DNA from: a virus
Length of the DNA: 42,191 bases
Virus record (IMG/VR): IMGVR_UViG_3300032288_002341
Span: 1-42,191 of that record
Direction: 5' to 3' (one strand)
The notes beneath the pieces are model-generated. The model saw only the letters and a list, made by a program, of their open reading frames with translations, searched no databases and had not been told where the DNA came from. Made by a program: the position numbers and the translations under genes. Shown here piece by piece: positions 20,259 through 27,487 of the stretch; position 1 is the first letter of the stretch, and each line of letters begins with the position of its first letter.

Positions 20259-20678
20259 ATGGCAAGAACAAAAGGCGCATTAAACAAACGCACTCGACTC
20301 GCTTTGAGAGAGGCCGAAAGCGGTAAGCTGGATGGCGGCGAGACACTGGCGTATCTGATTCGGGTTGCGAACGACAGACACAAGGACGAACAGATCAGAA
20401 TGCAGGCGGCAAACATCGTTTTGCCTTATCTCAGGCCTAAACTTTCTGCCGTAGAACAGACAAACGTCGATGCAACGCGCTCAGAATCCGAGATTATGCA
20501 GCAAATCAAGCAGTTAGTAGAGGCCAAGCCCGAACTGTTGAACGATCTGCTCCCGGCTGGCAAGGTGCTGGTCAGTGTTGGGTCTACCGTTGTGCAACCG
20601 CAGCAAACGCTACCCGATGCGCCAAAGCCACAGAATAGTGGTGATAATGACGCACATTACGAGGCCGATAAAGCGTAA
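20259..20678 (+). CDS. Terminase small subunit candidate
   Basis: The 139-residue protein begins MARTKGALNKRTRLALREAE and has RMQAANIVLPYLRPKLSAVEQ at about residues 46-67. I recall this RxxAAxxLLPYxxPKLSAVE pattern from proteins at the small terminase position. The tail is Pro/Gln-rich. TerS recognises the packaging site and hands DNA to the large subunit. Here the two subunits are separated by about 5.4 kb. Confidence 0.65.
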   Translation: MARTKGALNKRTRLALREAESGKLDGGETLAYLIRVANDRHKDEQIRMQAANIVLPYLRPKLSAVEQTNVDATRSESEIMQQIKQLVEAKPELLNDLLPAGKVLVSVGSTVVQPQQTLPDAPKPQNSGDNDAHYEADKA

Positions 20679-20835
20679 TCGTTACAAATCAAGTAGATAT
20701 GATTTGACATAATGGTTATTATGCGCCATTCTGTCAGTAGGGTTATTCGGTAGGCTGGCTGGACGGTAGGGGAGCCCCCCCCCAACGCGGTGAGTCTGTG
20801 ACTGTATACCCCTTCCCCTATTTTTCGGACAAAAA
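20679..20835. other. Intergenic stretch with a nine-C run
   Basis: No gene was seen. The stretch contains a run of nine C (about 20776-20784) and a TTGACA at about 20713 without a convincing -10 box. A run this long is prone to replication slippage and sequencing error, so a frameshifted gene cannot be excluded. Confidence 0.4.
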
Positions 20836-21003
20836 ATGCGCCTTTTCGTCTCTCGCCTATCCCGTTCCCAGCGTCGAATAGGTGGTTCGTGGTCGGTAGA
20901 TCGGTCGAAATACATGCCGCATGAGGGTTTGAAGCAGAGGATGAAGGCTTTGCTGCGGAGCAACACACTGGGCAAGGTATCAAAAAACACGGGGTTTAAC
21001 TGA
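20836..21003 (+). CDS. Possible small basic protein (55 residues)
   Basis: An ATG at 20836 opens a 55-residue basic frame (MRLFVSRLSRSQRRIGGS... ending KVSKNTGFN). No good ribosome site was seen and no family was recognised. The C-terminal half (HEGLKQRMKALLRSN) looks protein-like. Confidence 0.35.
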   Translation: MRLFVSRLSRSQRRIGGSWSVDRSKYMPHEGLKQRMKALLRSNTLGKVSKNTGFN

Positions 21004-21036
21004 TTTGGTTACTGCAACGCAACATGGAGAAATGAA

Positions 21037-21210
21037 ATGACGTATACGAAAAAGCATGTGGGTCACACGAAGCACTCGGTGAAGGCGGGTTCGAATGGCG
21101 GTGGTAAGGCGATGCCGGTGCAACTGGCTAAAGCTGGCACTCCGCATGGTCGGGATATGAAAGCGGCGCATCCTGACCGCAATCACAACATGAACAAGGG
21201 CAACTGCTAA
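21037..21210 (+). CDS. Small basic His/Lys/Gly-rich protein (57 residues)
   Basis: GGAGAAATGAA provides a ribosome site before the ATG at 21037. The product MTYTKKHVGHTKHSVKAGSN... ends MNKGNC. It is rich in Lys, His, Gly and Asn and should be positively charged and flexible. Its TAA overlaps the convergent lipoprotein stop region. It may bind DNA or be a small virion protein. No family was recognised. Confidence 0.6.
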   Translation: MTYTKKHVGHTKHSVKAGSNGGGKAMPVQLAKAGTPHGRDMKAAHPDRNHNMNKGNC

Positions 21211-21509
21211 TAGCCTGTCGTGCAGTGGGTGCCTAGGTAGTCGGTTGTGCAGTTGGTTATAGAGGGCGCAGGGGCGCCGTAGGTCTGTTGGTAGACCTGA
21301 GGGTTAAGAACCGCCCCTGCCCCTTGTAGGGAGCGTCCTAGCGTGTTTGGGCGCTGTATTTGAGCGATGACGCAGTTATCGAACTGGGGTGTGTTCTTGG
21401 GGATACCCATAGAACTACAGTTTTGAGCGTAACCGCTGATTATTTCCAGTTTTTGCGCGTCAGTCATGGCGCAGCCACCAAGTAACAACACCAGAGCAAT
21501 TTTACGCAT
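21207..21509 (-). CDS. Small lipoprotein on the minus strand of the late region (100 residues)
   Basis: From the ATG at 21509 the product has a signal peptide MRKIALVLLLGGC with a lipobox Cys at residue 13. The exported part has paired cysteines (NCSSMGIPKNTPQFDNC and NCTTDYLGTHC) and a predicted disulfide-rich fold. GGAGG precedes the start. It is antisense to the late operon, so it needs its own promoter and may be expressed in the lysogen. Phage lipoproteins like this can block superinfection or alter the envelope; that is inference. Confidence 0.7.
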   Translation of the reverse strand: MRKIALVLLLGGCAMTDAQKLEIISGYAQNCSSMGIPKNTPQFDNCVIAQIQRPNTLGRSLQGAGAVLNPQVYQQTYGAPAPSITNCTTDYLGTHCTTGY

Positions 21510-21531
21510 ACGGCCTCCGTAGGGAGAAACT

Positions 21532-22581
21532 TTGCCAGAAATCACCATTAAGACTGGGGGTGATCTAAAACCGTTCCGCGAGATTGATTATAAGTCTTTG
21601 CGGTTGATAACGGAGCGATGTGAGGCGTCGGATTTAAAACGACGGTTCATGTTAAAGCATTTGGATAACCGCTGGAAAGAGGGGCGGTTATTCAGGGGTA
21701 GGGATACCACAGAACAGAAGTGGCGGCTGTGTGAAGGGAGAATGATGTATGGGGATTTCTCCGACTGGGATGGTTGGCAATATCGCGACCCTTGGGCGGC
21801 GGGTTTGTGGCATAACCCTGACCGGCTTGGAGTTCCGCCTTGGAACGGCCTCAGAACCGGTCATCTTTACATCATTGGAGAGCAAGGCGTTGGAGACGAG
21901 ATTTTTTTCGCCCAAGCTATACCCGCCTGTTTACAGCTTGCTGACCGGGTTACCTTCGAGGGTGACCCTAGAGTAATTCCCGCTTTAACTAGGATGGGTG
22001 TGCAGAACTGCATATCGTCCAATTATGTTTGGCAGGGGAATGTAAAGCTTCGGAAGATGCTACCCATAGAAGCGGATTGCTGGATTCCGCTGGGCGATCT
22101 GCCGAGGGTGTTTTGTCGGTTGAAGGATGTAAGACCACCGTTTGCGGTGAACTACATCACACCAGACCCGGAACAGGTTAAAAAGTATGAAGCGTACAAA
22201 GGCAGGGTCGGGATTAGCTGGAGGGGTGCCCAAGGGTTCTACCGGGCAAAAGAATTCGCCCAAGTCTGTGAAAACCCCCTATCCCTCCAATATGACCAGT
22301 CTCCCTTGGAGTCGATTGAGCGCCCACAGCTTGACCTCAAGGAAGATTTCGAAGGGTTACTCGGACTACTAGCGAACCTTTCAAAGGTTTATACGGTTTC
22401 CACCACCGTCGCACACATGGCCTCCGCAATGGGGGTTGATACAACGGTGATTATCGCCCCGTTGAATGGTCGGCATAAGAACATGCTGAACTGGAAATGG
22501 TCACTCCTTAAACGCAGCCCTTGGTATCCAAATACTAAGGTGCATCAATCATTGAGGGAATATCTTGCAGGAATTCGGTAA
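21532..22581 (+). CDS. Glycosyltransferase family 9-like protein
   Basis: The 349-residue product has a helical N-terminal third with small tetratricopeptide-like character (LKRRFMLKHLDNRWKEG). The GT-B-type part follows, with the family landmark GEQGVGDEIFFAQAIP at about residues 116-131 and VSTTVAHMASAMGVDTTVI near the C-terminus. GT9 enzymes move heptose or similar sugars. The start is TTG after GTAGGGAG, overlapping the divergent lipoprotein leader. It is the first gene of the sugar cassette between the terminase genes. Confidence 0.75.
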   Translation: MPEITIKTGGDLKPFREIDYKSLRLITERCEASDLKRRFMLKHLDNRWKEGRLFRGRDTTEQKWRLCEGRMMYGDFSDWDGWQYRDPWAAGLWHNPDRLGVPPWNGLRTGHLYIIGEQGVGDEIFFAQAIPACLQLADRVTFEGDPRVIPALTRMGVQNCISSNYVWQGNVKLRKMLPIEADCWIPLGDLPRVFCRLKDVRPPFAVNYITPDPEQVKKYEAYKGRVGISWRGAQGFYRAKEFAQVCENPLSLQYDQSPLESIERPQLDLKEDFEGLLGLLANLSKVYTVSTTVAHMASAMGVDTTVIIAPLNGRHKNMLNWKWSLLKRSPWYPNTKVHQSLREYLAGIR

Positions 22582-22765
22582 TTCTTTTGAACTTCCCTGC
22601 CGTATGTCAGAGGAAGATTTGAAAAAGATCATGTTAGCCGACATGAAGGTTACGGGTCTTGATTTCCACGACATCGAGATGACTTTTAACAACGAAGTCA
22701 AATTGATTGGTGAAGATGGAAAGCCTTTTACGATGTATCGCTCTGCGTGGCGGGCTGCGCTGTGA
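22565..22765 (+). CDS. Small hypothetical protein in the sugar cassette (66 residues)
   Basis: A TTG inside the end of the GT9-like gene starts a 66-residue frame (FELPCRMSEEDLKKIMLADMKV, EVKLIGEDGKPFTMYR). It has a mixed charged pattern and no motif. Its TGA overlaps the GTG of the next glycosyltransferase gene. No family was recognised. Confidence 0.55.
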   Translation: MQEFGNSFELPCRMSEEDLKKIMLADMKVTGLDFHDIEMTFNNEVKLIGEDGKPFTMYRSAWRAAL

Positions 22766-23511
22766 ACATCGTTACCAGCTTCCATAAAGAAGGGTATGAG
22801 GTTTACGGGCGTAAGTTTCTTGATTCGTTCAGGAAGTTCGCCCCTAAAAACGTCAACCTGACGATTTATTACGAAGACGAGCATGAGCGACCCAAAGGGT
22901 TTAACTGGGTGTCGATGCACGAAGTCGAATTGCTGGATGAGTATTTGGGGAAGCTTCAGTTTCCCCTGATGCACGGTGATGTTGGCGGTGAATATAACAT
23001 CAATTGGGATGCGCGGATGGCGCGTAAATCCTTCATTCAGATGCACGCCATGCGAGTTTTTGGAGGCAAGGTGTTCTGGTTGGATTCAGACACTGTTTTC
23101 CACGAACCAATGCCGGAGACGTTTCTGAATTCTGTTTTGCCCGATGACAAGTTCAACTGTTATTTGGGGCGAGATGGGTGGATGTATACCGAATCTGGTT
23201 TCTTGGGATTCAACGCAAACCATCCTATCGCTAAGAAGTTCGCCGCTGTGTATTTGGGTATTTTTCTGACTGGCGCGATCTTCAAATTAGAGGGTTGGCA
23301 CGACTGCTACGGGTTTGATATGGCTCGCAAGTCGATGCAGTTAGATTCCGCTTTCGTGAATCTGGCTAAAGACTGCCCGCACGGTACGAACCACGTATTT
23401 ATTAACAGCGTTCTTGGTGGCTACCTCGATCACAGAAAAGGAAATCGCAAATTGCACCGCAGCGACCCATCCGAGCTTGTTTTTGGTAGAGATGAAAAGT
23501 ATTGGCAATGA
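22762..23511 (+). CDS. GT-A glycosyltransferase
   Basis: From the GTG at 22762 (overlapping the previous TGA) the product has 249 residues. It opens MNIVTSFHKEGYEVYGRKFLDSF and has the metal-binding DxD in FWLDSDTVF (108-110), then GFLGFNANHPIAKKFAAVY and a C-terminal HGTNHVFINSVLGGYLDH. This is the plan of nucleotide-sugar-dependent transferases with a GT-A fold. Donor and acceptor cannot be told. A GTG at 22747 is a weaker start. Confidence 0.8.
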   Translation: MNIVTSFHKEGYEVYGRKFLDSFRKFAPKNVNLTIYYEDEHERPKGFNWVSMHEVELLDEYLGKLQFPLMHGDVGGEYNINWDARMARKSFIQMHAMRVFGGKVFWLDSDTVFHEPMPETFLNSVLPDDKFNCYLGRDGWMYTESGFLGFNANHPIAKKFAAVYLGIFLTGAIFKLEGWHDCYGFDMARKSMQLDSAFVNLAKDCPHGTNHVFINSVLGGYLDHRKGNRKLHRSDPSELVFGRDEKYWQ

Positions 23512-23696
23512 TTTGGTTCACGCTGTCCACGATGAAGCCCCTTAAACCCTGTGTGGTTTATCTGCTGTCCTGCGGTGACAGAGTGACGTGGGGCAGTTGG
23601 GATGCAGAGAAAAAAAGATTCCTTGGCGCTAACGGCCAAGCAGTTTACGGCGTCACTCATTGGGGTGATATGCCTGACCCGGTGAGAGATGACTGA
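23508..23696 (+). CDS. Small hypothetical protein in the sugar cassette (62 residues)
   Basis: The ATG overlaps the previous TGA (ATGA). The product has a beta-rich pattern (VVYLLSCGDRVTWGSWDAEKKRFLGANGQAVYGVTHW) like a small SH3-type or ribbon fold. It overlaps the methyltransferase start by eight bases. No family was recognised. Confidence 0.55.
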   Translation: MIWFTLSTMKPLKPCVVYLLSCGDRVTWGSWDAEKKRFLGANGQAVYGVTHWGDMPDPVRDD

Positions 23697-24285
23697 TAGA
23701 ACTCGGCAATACGGCAAATTAGACGAAATCAGGGCAGACCATTTAAACCGCTACAAATTCGCACTCCAACGTGTGAAACAGGTGGACGTTAACCCACGAT
23801 TCAGGGTTCTGGACGCTGCGTGCGGGTGTGGGTATGGGTCTTCTATCCTGAATGAACTGGGTAGAGTTGTTGGTGTTGATATCAGTCAGGATGCTATTGA
23901 CTACGCCAGAAAGAATTATCACGGGCCGGGGTATGTTTTAGGGTCGATTCTTGAAAAGCCGTGGTGCGGTGTGTTTGATGTTTTGACCTCGTTTGAAACG
24001 ATTGAACACCTGAAAGAACCTGAAAAAGCATTGAAGCTGTTTCGGGATTCTGTAGACGGTTTGTTTTTTGTGTCTGTTCCGAATGAATCTGTGAATCCGT
24101 TTAACGCAGATGATTTTGCGGGCGATGAATACCCACACCAGAGACACTACACACCTGATGAACTGGACGAGCTTTTAAGTGCGGCAGACTTCAAGGTTAT
24201 TGAGCGTTACTGCCAGAAAGACAAAAGACCCGGCGTTGTTGAACCCGGAACCGATGGGCGTTTCTTGGTTTACGTATGCACGTAG
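23689..24285 (+). CDS. Class I SAM-dependent methyltransferase
   Basis: The 198-residue protein has the SAM-binding motif RVLDAACGCGYGSSIL at about residues 38-53, VVGVDISQDAIDYAR (motif II), and FDVLTSFETIEHLKEP (motif IV-like). No DNA-recognition motif (such as DPPY) is present, so a small-molecule or sugar target is more likely. It overlaps the next gene by ten bases. In this company it probably O- or N-methylates a sugar. Confidence 0.85.
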   Translation: MTDRTRQYGKLDEIRADHLNRYKFALQRVKQVDVNPRFRVLDAACGCGYGSSILNELGRVVGVDISQDAIDYARKNYHGPGYVLGSILEKPWCGVFDVLTSFETIEHLKEPEKALKLFRDSVDGLFFVSVPNESVNPFNADDFAGDEYPHQRHYTPDELDELLSAADFKVIERYCQKDKRPGVVEPGTDGRFLVYVCT

Positions 24286-25097
24286 CCTTTTACCTGTCCG
24301 GTAATCCGGTTCACGACAACGTGATTCTGGCGATGTATGAGGGTTGCCCAGAACACAGACAACTGATTCAGGGCTTTAAATTCCAGCCGGATGCCGATGT
24401 TGCGGTGGTGTTCGGTATTCGCAAATCGCGTGTTCCTGTGAGTTGGCCGCGTGGTCGTGTGATTGACCAGCAAAAAGAGGCCGGTGGCCGCGTGCTGGTT
24501 CTGGAAACTGGCTACATTCATCGCGGGGATGGTAACGAGCATTACTACGCCGCAGGGTTTGACCATATCAACGGGCGTGCAGACTTCCGCAATGTTGGTA
24601 TGCCGTCAGACCGTTTCATTGATTTGGAAGTAGAGCCTAAACCTAGACGGTTTGGTTCAAATATTGTTCTCTGCGGACAGGTTCCGCAGGATGCCTCGGT
24701 TGACCACATAGATATAGAGGAATGGCTTGAATATGCGCGTGACGAAATCAAGCAAAGAACCCAAAGGAACATCGTATTCCGCCCGCATCCTTTGGCGAGA
24801 ACACCCGCTATTGAAGGCTGCGAGTATTCTAAAAGACCTTTGGCGAAAGATTTGGAAAACGCGCACTGTTGCGTCACGTTCAATTCAAACTCGGCGGTTG
24901 AAGCCGCTATCGCGGGTATCCCGCCGTTCGCGTTCGATATAGGTTCTATGGCTCACAAAATAGCCAATACAGATTTTGATCTGATTGAAGAACCTGTTTT
25001 TTACGACAGAACGCAGTGGTTAAACGATCTGGCTTACACACAGTGGACGCCTGCTGAAATGCGGAAAGGGCTTACGTGGTCACACCTATTCCGTTAG
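24276..25097 (+). CDS. Capsule-synthesis-type GT-B protein
   Basis: The 273-residue product has FRPHPLAR at about residues 167-174 and NSNSAVEAAIAGIPPFAFD at about 204-222. These resemble the nucleotide-sugar binding half of capsule polysaccharide enzymes (KpsC/KpsS-like) and related GT-B proteins. The N-terminal half (VAFYLSGNPVHDNVILAM...) has the usual first Rossmann-like domain. It overlaps the aminotransferase gene by 22 bases. Substrate unknown. Confidence 0.65.
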   Translation: MHVAFYLSGNPVHDNVILAMYEGCPEHRQLIQGFKFQPDADVAVVFGIRKSRVPVSWPRGRVIDQQKEAGGRVLVLETGYIHRGDGNEHYYAAGFDHINGRADFRNVGMPSDRFIDLEVEPKPRRFGSNIVLCGQVPQDASVDHIDIEEWLEYARDEIKQRTQRNIVFRPHPLARTPAIEGCEYSKRPLAKDLENAHCCVTFNSNSAVEAAIAGIPPFAFDIGSMAHKIANTDFDLIEEPVFYDRTQWLNDLAYTQWTPAEMRKGLTWSHLFR

Positions 25098-26065
25098 CAA
25101 AACCGGACTTTGGACAGAATGAAACTCGGCATTTATGGTTTGCGGTCAAGGACGGATACCTCACGCACAGGGGTGAGTATGAACGAAAGTTTGAGCGCCT
25201 ATTCACTAAAACGACCGGAAAACCGTCACTTGCTACTTCGTCGGGAACCGGGGCGCTTCACTGTGCTTTGCTTGCTCTTGGGATTGGTCGGGGTGATGAG
25301 GTTATTGTACCGACGCTGACTTTCGGTTCTACCGCTTCAGTAGTCGTTCAAGTTGGTGCTAAACCCGTATTTGTTGATGGTGTTCCTATGGATTGGGAAC
25401 TCGTTAAAAAAGCGGTTACGAAGAAAACGAAGGCAATTATTCCGGTTCATATCTACGGGGAACGGTGCCACTTTGAAGACATCGGAATTCCAATTATCGA
25501 AGATTCATGTGAAGCCCTCGGTTACGTTGAACCAACCGGAACATTTGCAGCGTATTCATTCTACGGAAATAAAGTTATCACCTGCGGAGAAGGCGGGATG
25601 TTGGTGGGGAACGATCTCGTTCGTGCCGCCCAGTTCAGAGATGGAGGATTCGACGCCGACTACGACATGAGCGTAGCGGGGTTGAATTACCGCATGACCA
25701 ACATGCAGGCCGCTATCGGTTTTGCACAGTTGGAACGGCTTAAAGAACTTTTGGAAAAGCGCAATAAGGTTGTCGCTACATACCAGAAGTGGATTGAAGG
25801 CTTTGGGAAGTGGTTGTTTGTAGCCAAGACACATAACCCTAAAGCACTGCAAGAACACCTTAAAAAGCACGGCATTGAATCACGACCCGTATTCAAGCCT
25901 TTGCACCTGACGCACGCCTTTAACCAAGTTGGTTACTTTCCTAAAGCGGTTGAGTTTTGGAAGACTGGTCTGTGTCTGCCGACTGGAACCCATGTATCTG
26001 AATCGCAAGCAGCGATGATTGCAAAACTCGTAAGGGAACATGAACGAATTAGCCAAGCTGCTTGA
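25076..26065 (+). CDS. DegT/DnrJ/EryC1-type sugar aminotransferase
   Basis: This 329-residue PLP enzyme has SSGTGALHCAL (phosphate cup, 56-66), EVIVPTLTFGSTASVV, IIEDSCEALG with Asp 143, and AYSFYGNKVITCGEGGM with the PLP Lys 166. It would make an amino sugar from a keto-sugar nucleotide. No dehydratase or epimerase gene lies nearby, so the keto-sugar must come from the host. The start is GTG inside the previous gene, and its end overlaps the large terminase by 26 bases. Confidence 0.93.
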   Translation: MVTPIPLAKPDFGQNETRHLWFAVKDGYLTHRGEYERKFERLFTKTTGKPSLATSSGTGALHCALLALGIGRGDEVIVPTLTFGSTASVVVQVGAKPVFVDGVPMDWELVKKAVTKKTKAIIPVHIYGERCHFEDIGIPIIEDSCEALGYVEPTGTFAAYSFYGNKVITCGEGGMLVGNDLVRAAQFRDGGFDADYDMSVAGLNYRMTNMQAAIGFAQLERLKELLEKRNKVVATYQKWIEGFGKWLFVAKTHNPKALQEHLKKHGIESRPVFKPLHLTHAFNQVGYFPKAVEFWKTGLCLPTGTHVSESQAAMIAKLVREHERISQAA

Positions 26066-27482
26066 TGAATTACAGACACGGCGCAAATTCAACAAGATCG
26101 AGCAGTATAAGCCTTACCCTTGGCAGTTAAAGTTTCACAACGCACGCGGGTATCTGACAGACCAGCCTGCGATTCAGAAGGGCGCAATGTGCGCCAATCA
26201 GGTAGGCAAAACCGCCTCCTGCGCTGCTGAAGCGACATTTCACGCAACCGGACTTTATCCCGAATGGTGGGAAGGGCCGCGTATCCCAATGCCCAACAGT
26301 GGGCTTGTGGCTGGACTCACTAACGAGTCAGTGCGTGATATTTGCCAGAGTGAATTGTTGGGTGACCCCAAAGACCCGACTGCATTAGGTTCTGGAACGA
26401 TACCTAAACACCTTTTAGGGAAAGTAACCCGCAAAGCGGGTGTTCCTGAAGCGGTGGACTCGGTTCTGGTTAAACACCGTCTAGGTGGGTGGTCGAAGAT
26501 TAACTTTAGAGCCTATGAGCAGGGCTGGCAGAAGTTCATGGGAACCCGCTTTCAGTGGGGTTGGGGTGACGAAGAACCCCCGGAAGAAGTCTGGTCGCAG
26601 ATGATTCGCTCGACGTTATCGACAAACGGTTATTTGTTTCTGTCGTTTACGCCTGAGTCAGGGATTACGAAGGTTGTTCATGGGTTCATGTCTGACCTCA
26701 AAAAAGGGCAGGCGTTGATTACAGCGACTTGGGCAGATGCGCCGCACATGACAAACCCTGATGGAACTTTGACAGAGCGTGCTTTGCAGAACTTGGAGTC
26801 TATCCCTGCACATCAAAGGGAAATGCGCTCGAAAGGTATTCCGTTGATGGGTTCTGGTCTGGTGTATCAGATACGCGAAGAAGACATCACCTGCGACCCG
26901 ATTGCACTGCCTACCCACTGGCCGAAGTTGGCTGCGGTTGACTTTGGTATCGGTCACGGATTCGCGGCGGTGTGGAGTGCGTGGGATAGGGATACGGACA
27001 CGGTTTACATCTACGACGCCTATAAGGTTGAAGGCGAGAAGATGCCGGTTCACGTATCGAAGCTGAACAACAACGGCAAGTGGATTCCGGTGGTATGGCC
27101 GCATGACGGTCTGAACCGTGAAAAGTCCAGCGGTGAGCAGTTGGCCGACCTCTACAGAAAAGAGGGGGCGAACATGCTGATGCACAAATTCAGCAATCCC
27201 CCGGCGCCCGGTCAGGATGAGGGAACGGGCGGGAACTCTGTAGAAGCTGGCGTTGAGTCGATCTTAAACAGGATGAATATGGGCAGGCTCAAGATATTTA
27301 AGAGCCTGAAGCCATTACTTGAGGAAATCAGGATGTATCACAGAGACAACGGCAAGATTGTTAAGCAGAACGATGACCTTATGGATGCCATGCGCTATAA
27401 CGTCATGTCTGTTCGCCATGCTCGTACGCCCACAGTTTCCGCTAAACGACAGCCCGTTGCGGCTGGTGCGTCGAACTGGTAG
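26040..27482 (+). CDS. terL: Terminase large subunit (P22/Sf6-like)
   Basis: This 480-residue packaging motor has a Walker A-like CANQVGKT (51-58), Walker B FQWGWGDEE (171-179), and the nuclease Asp in AAVDFGIG (301) with a second acidic site DDLMDAMRY near residue 447. The early pattern KFHNARGYL...NQVGKT and TGLYPEWWEG follows the P22/Sf6 branch as I know it. It drives ATP-dependent DNA filling of the capsid and cuts the concatemer. The ATG overlaps the aminotransferase end. Confidence 0.93.
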   Translation: MNELAKLLDELQTRRKFNKIEQYKPYPWQLKFHNARGYLTDQPAIQKGAMCANQVGKTASCAAEATFHATGLYPEWWEGPRIPMPNSGLVAGLTNESVRDICQSELLGDPKDPTALGSGTIPKHLLGKVTRKAGVPEAVDSVLVKHRLGGWSKINFRAYEQGWQKFMGTRFQWGWGDEEPPEEVWSQMIRSTLSTNGYLFLSFTPESGITKVVHGFMSDLKKGQALITATWADAPHMTNPDGTLTERALQNLESIPAHQREMRSKGIPLMGSGLVYQIREEDITCDPIALPTHWPKLAAVDFGIGHGFAAVWSAWDRDTDTVYIYDAYKVEGEKMPVHVSKLNNNGKWIPVVWPHDGLNREKSSGEQLADLYRKEGANMLMHKFSNPPAPGQDEGTGGNSVEAGVESILNRMNMGRLKIFKSLKPLLEEIRMYHRDNGKIVKQNDDLMDAMRYNVMSVRHARTPTVSAKRQPVAAGASNW

Positions 27483-27487
27483 GCACT

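Noticed and set aside
26658-27185. A 175-residue minus-strand frame opposite the large terminase
   Set aside because: It is Arg/His-rich antisense sequence inside a strong gene with catalytic motifs.
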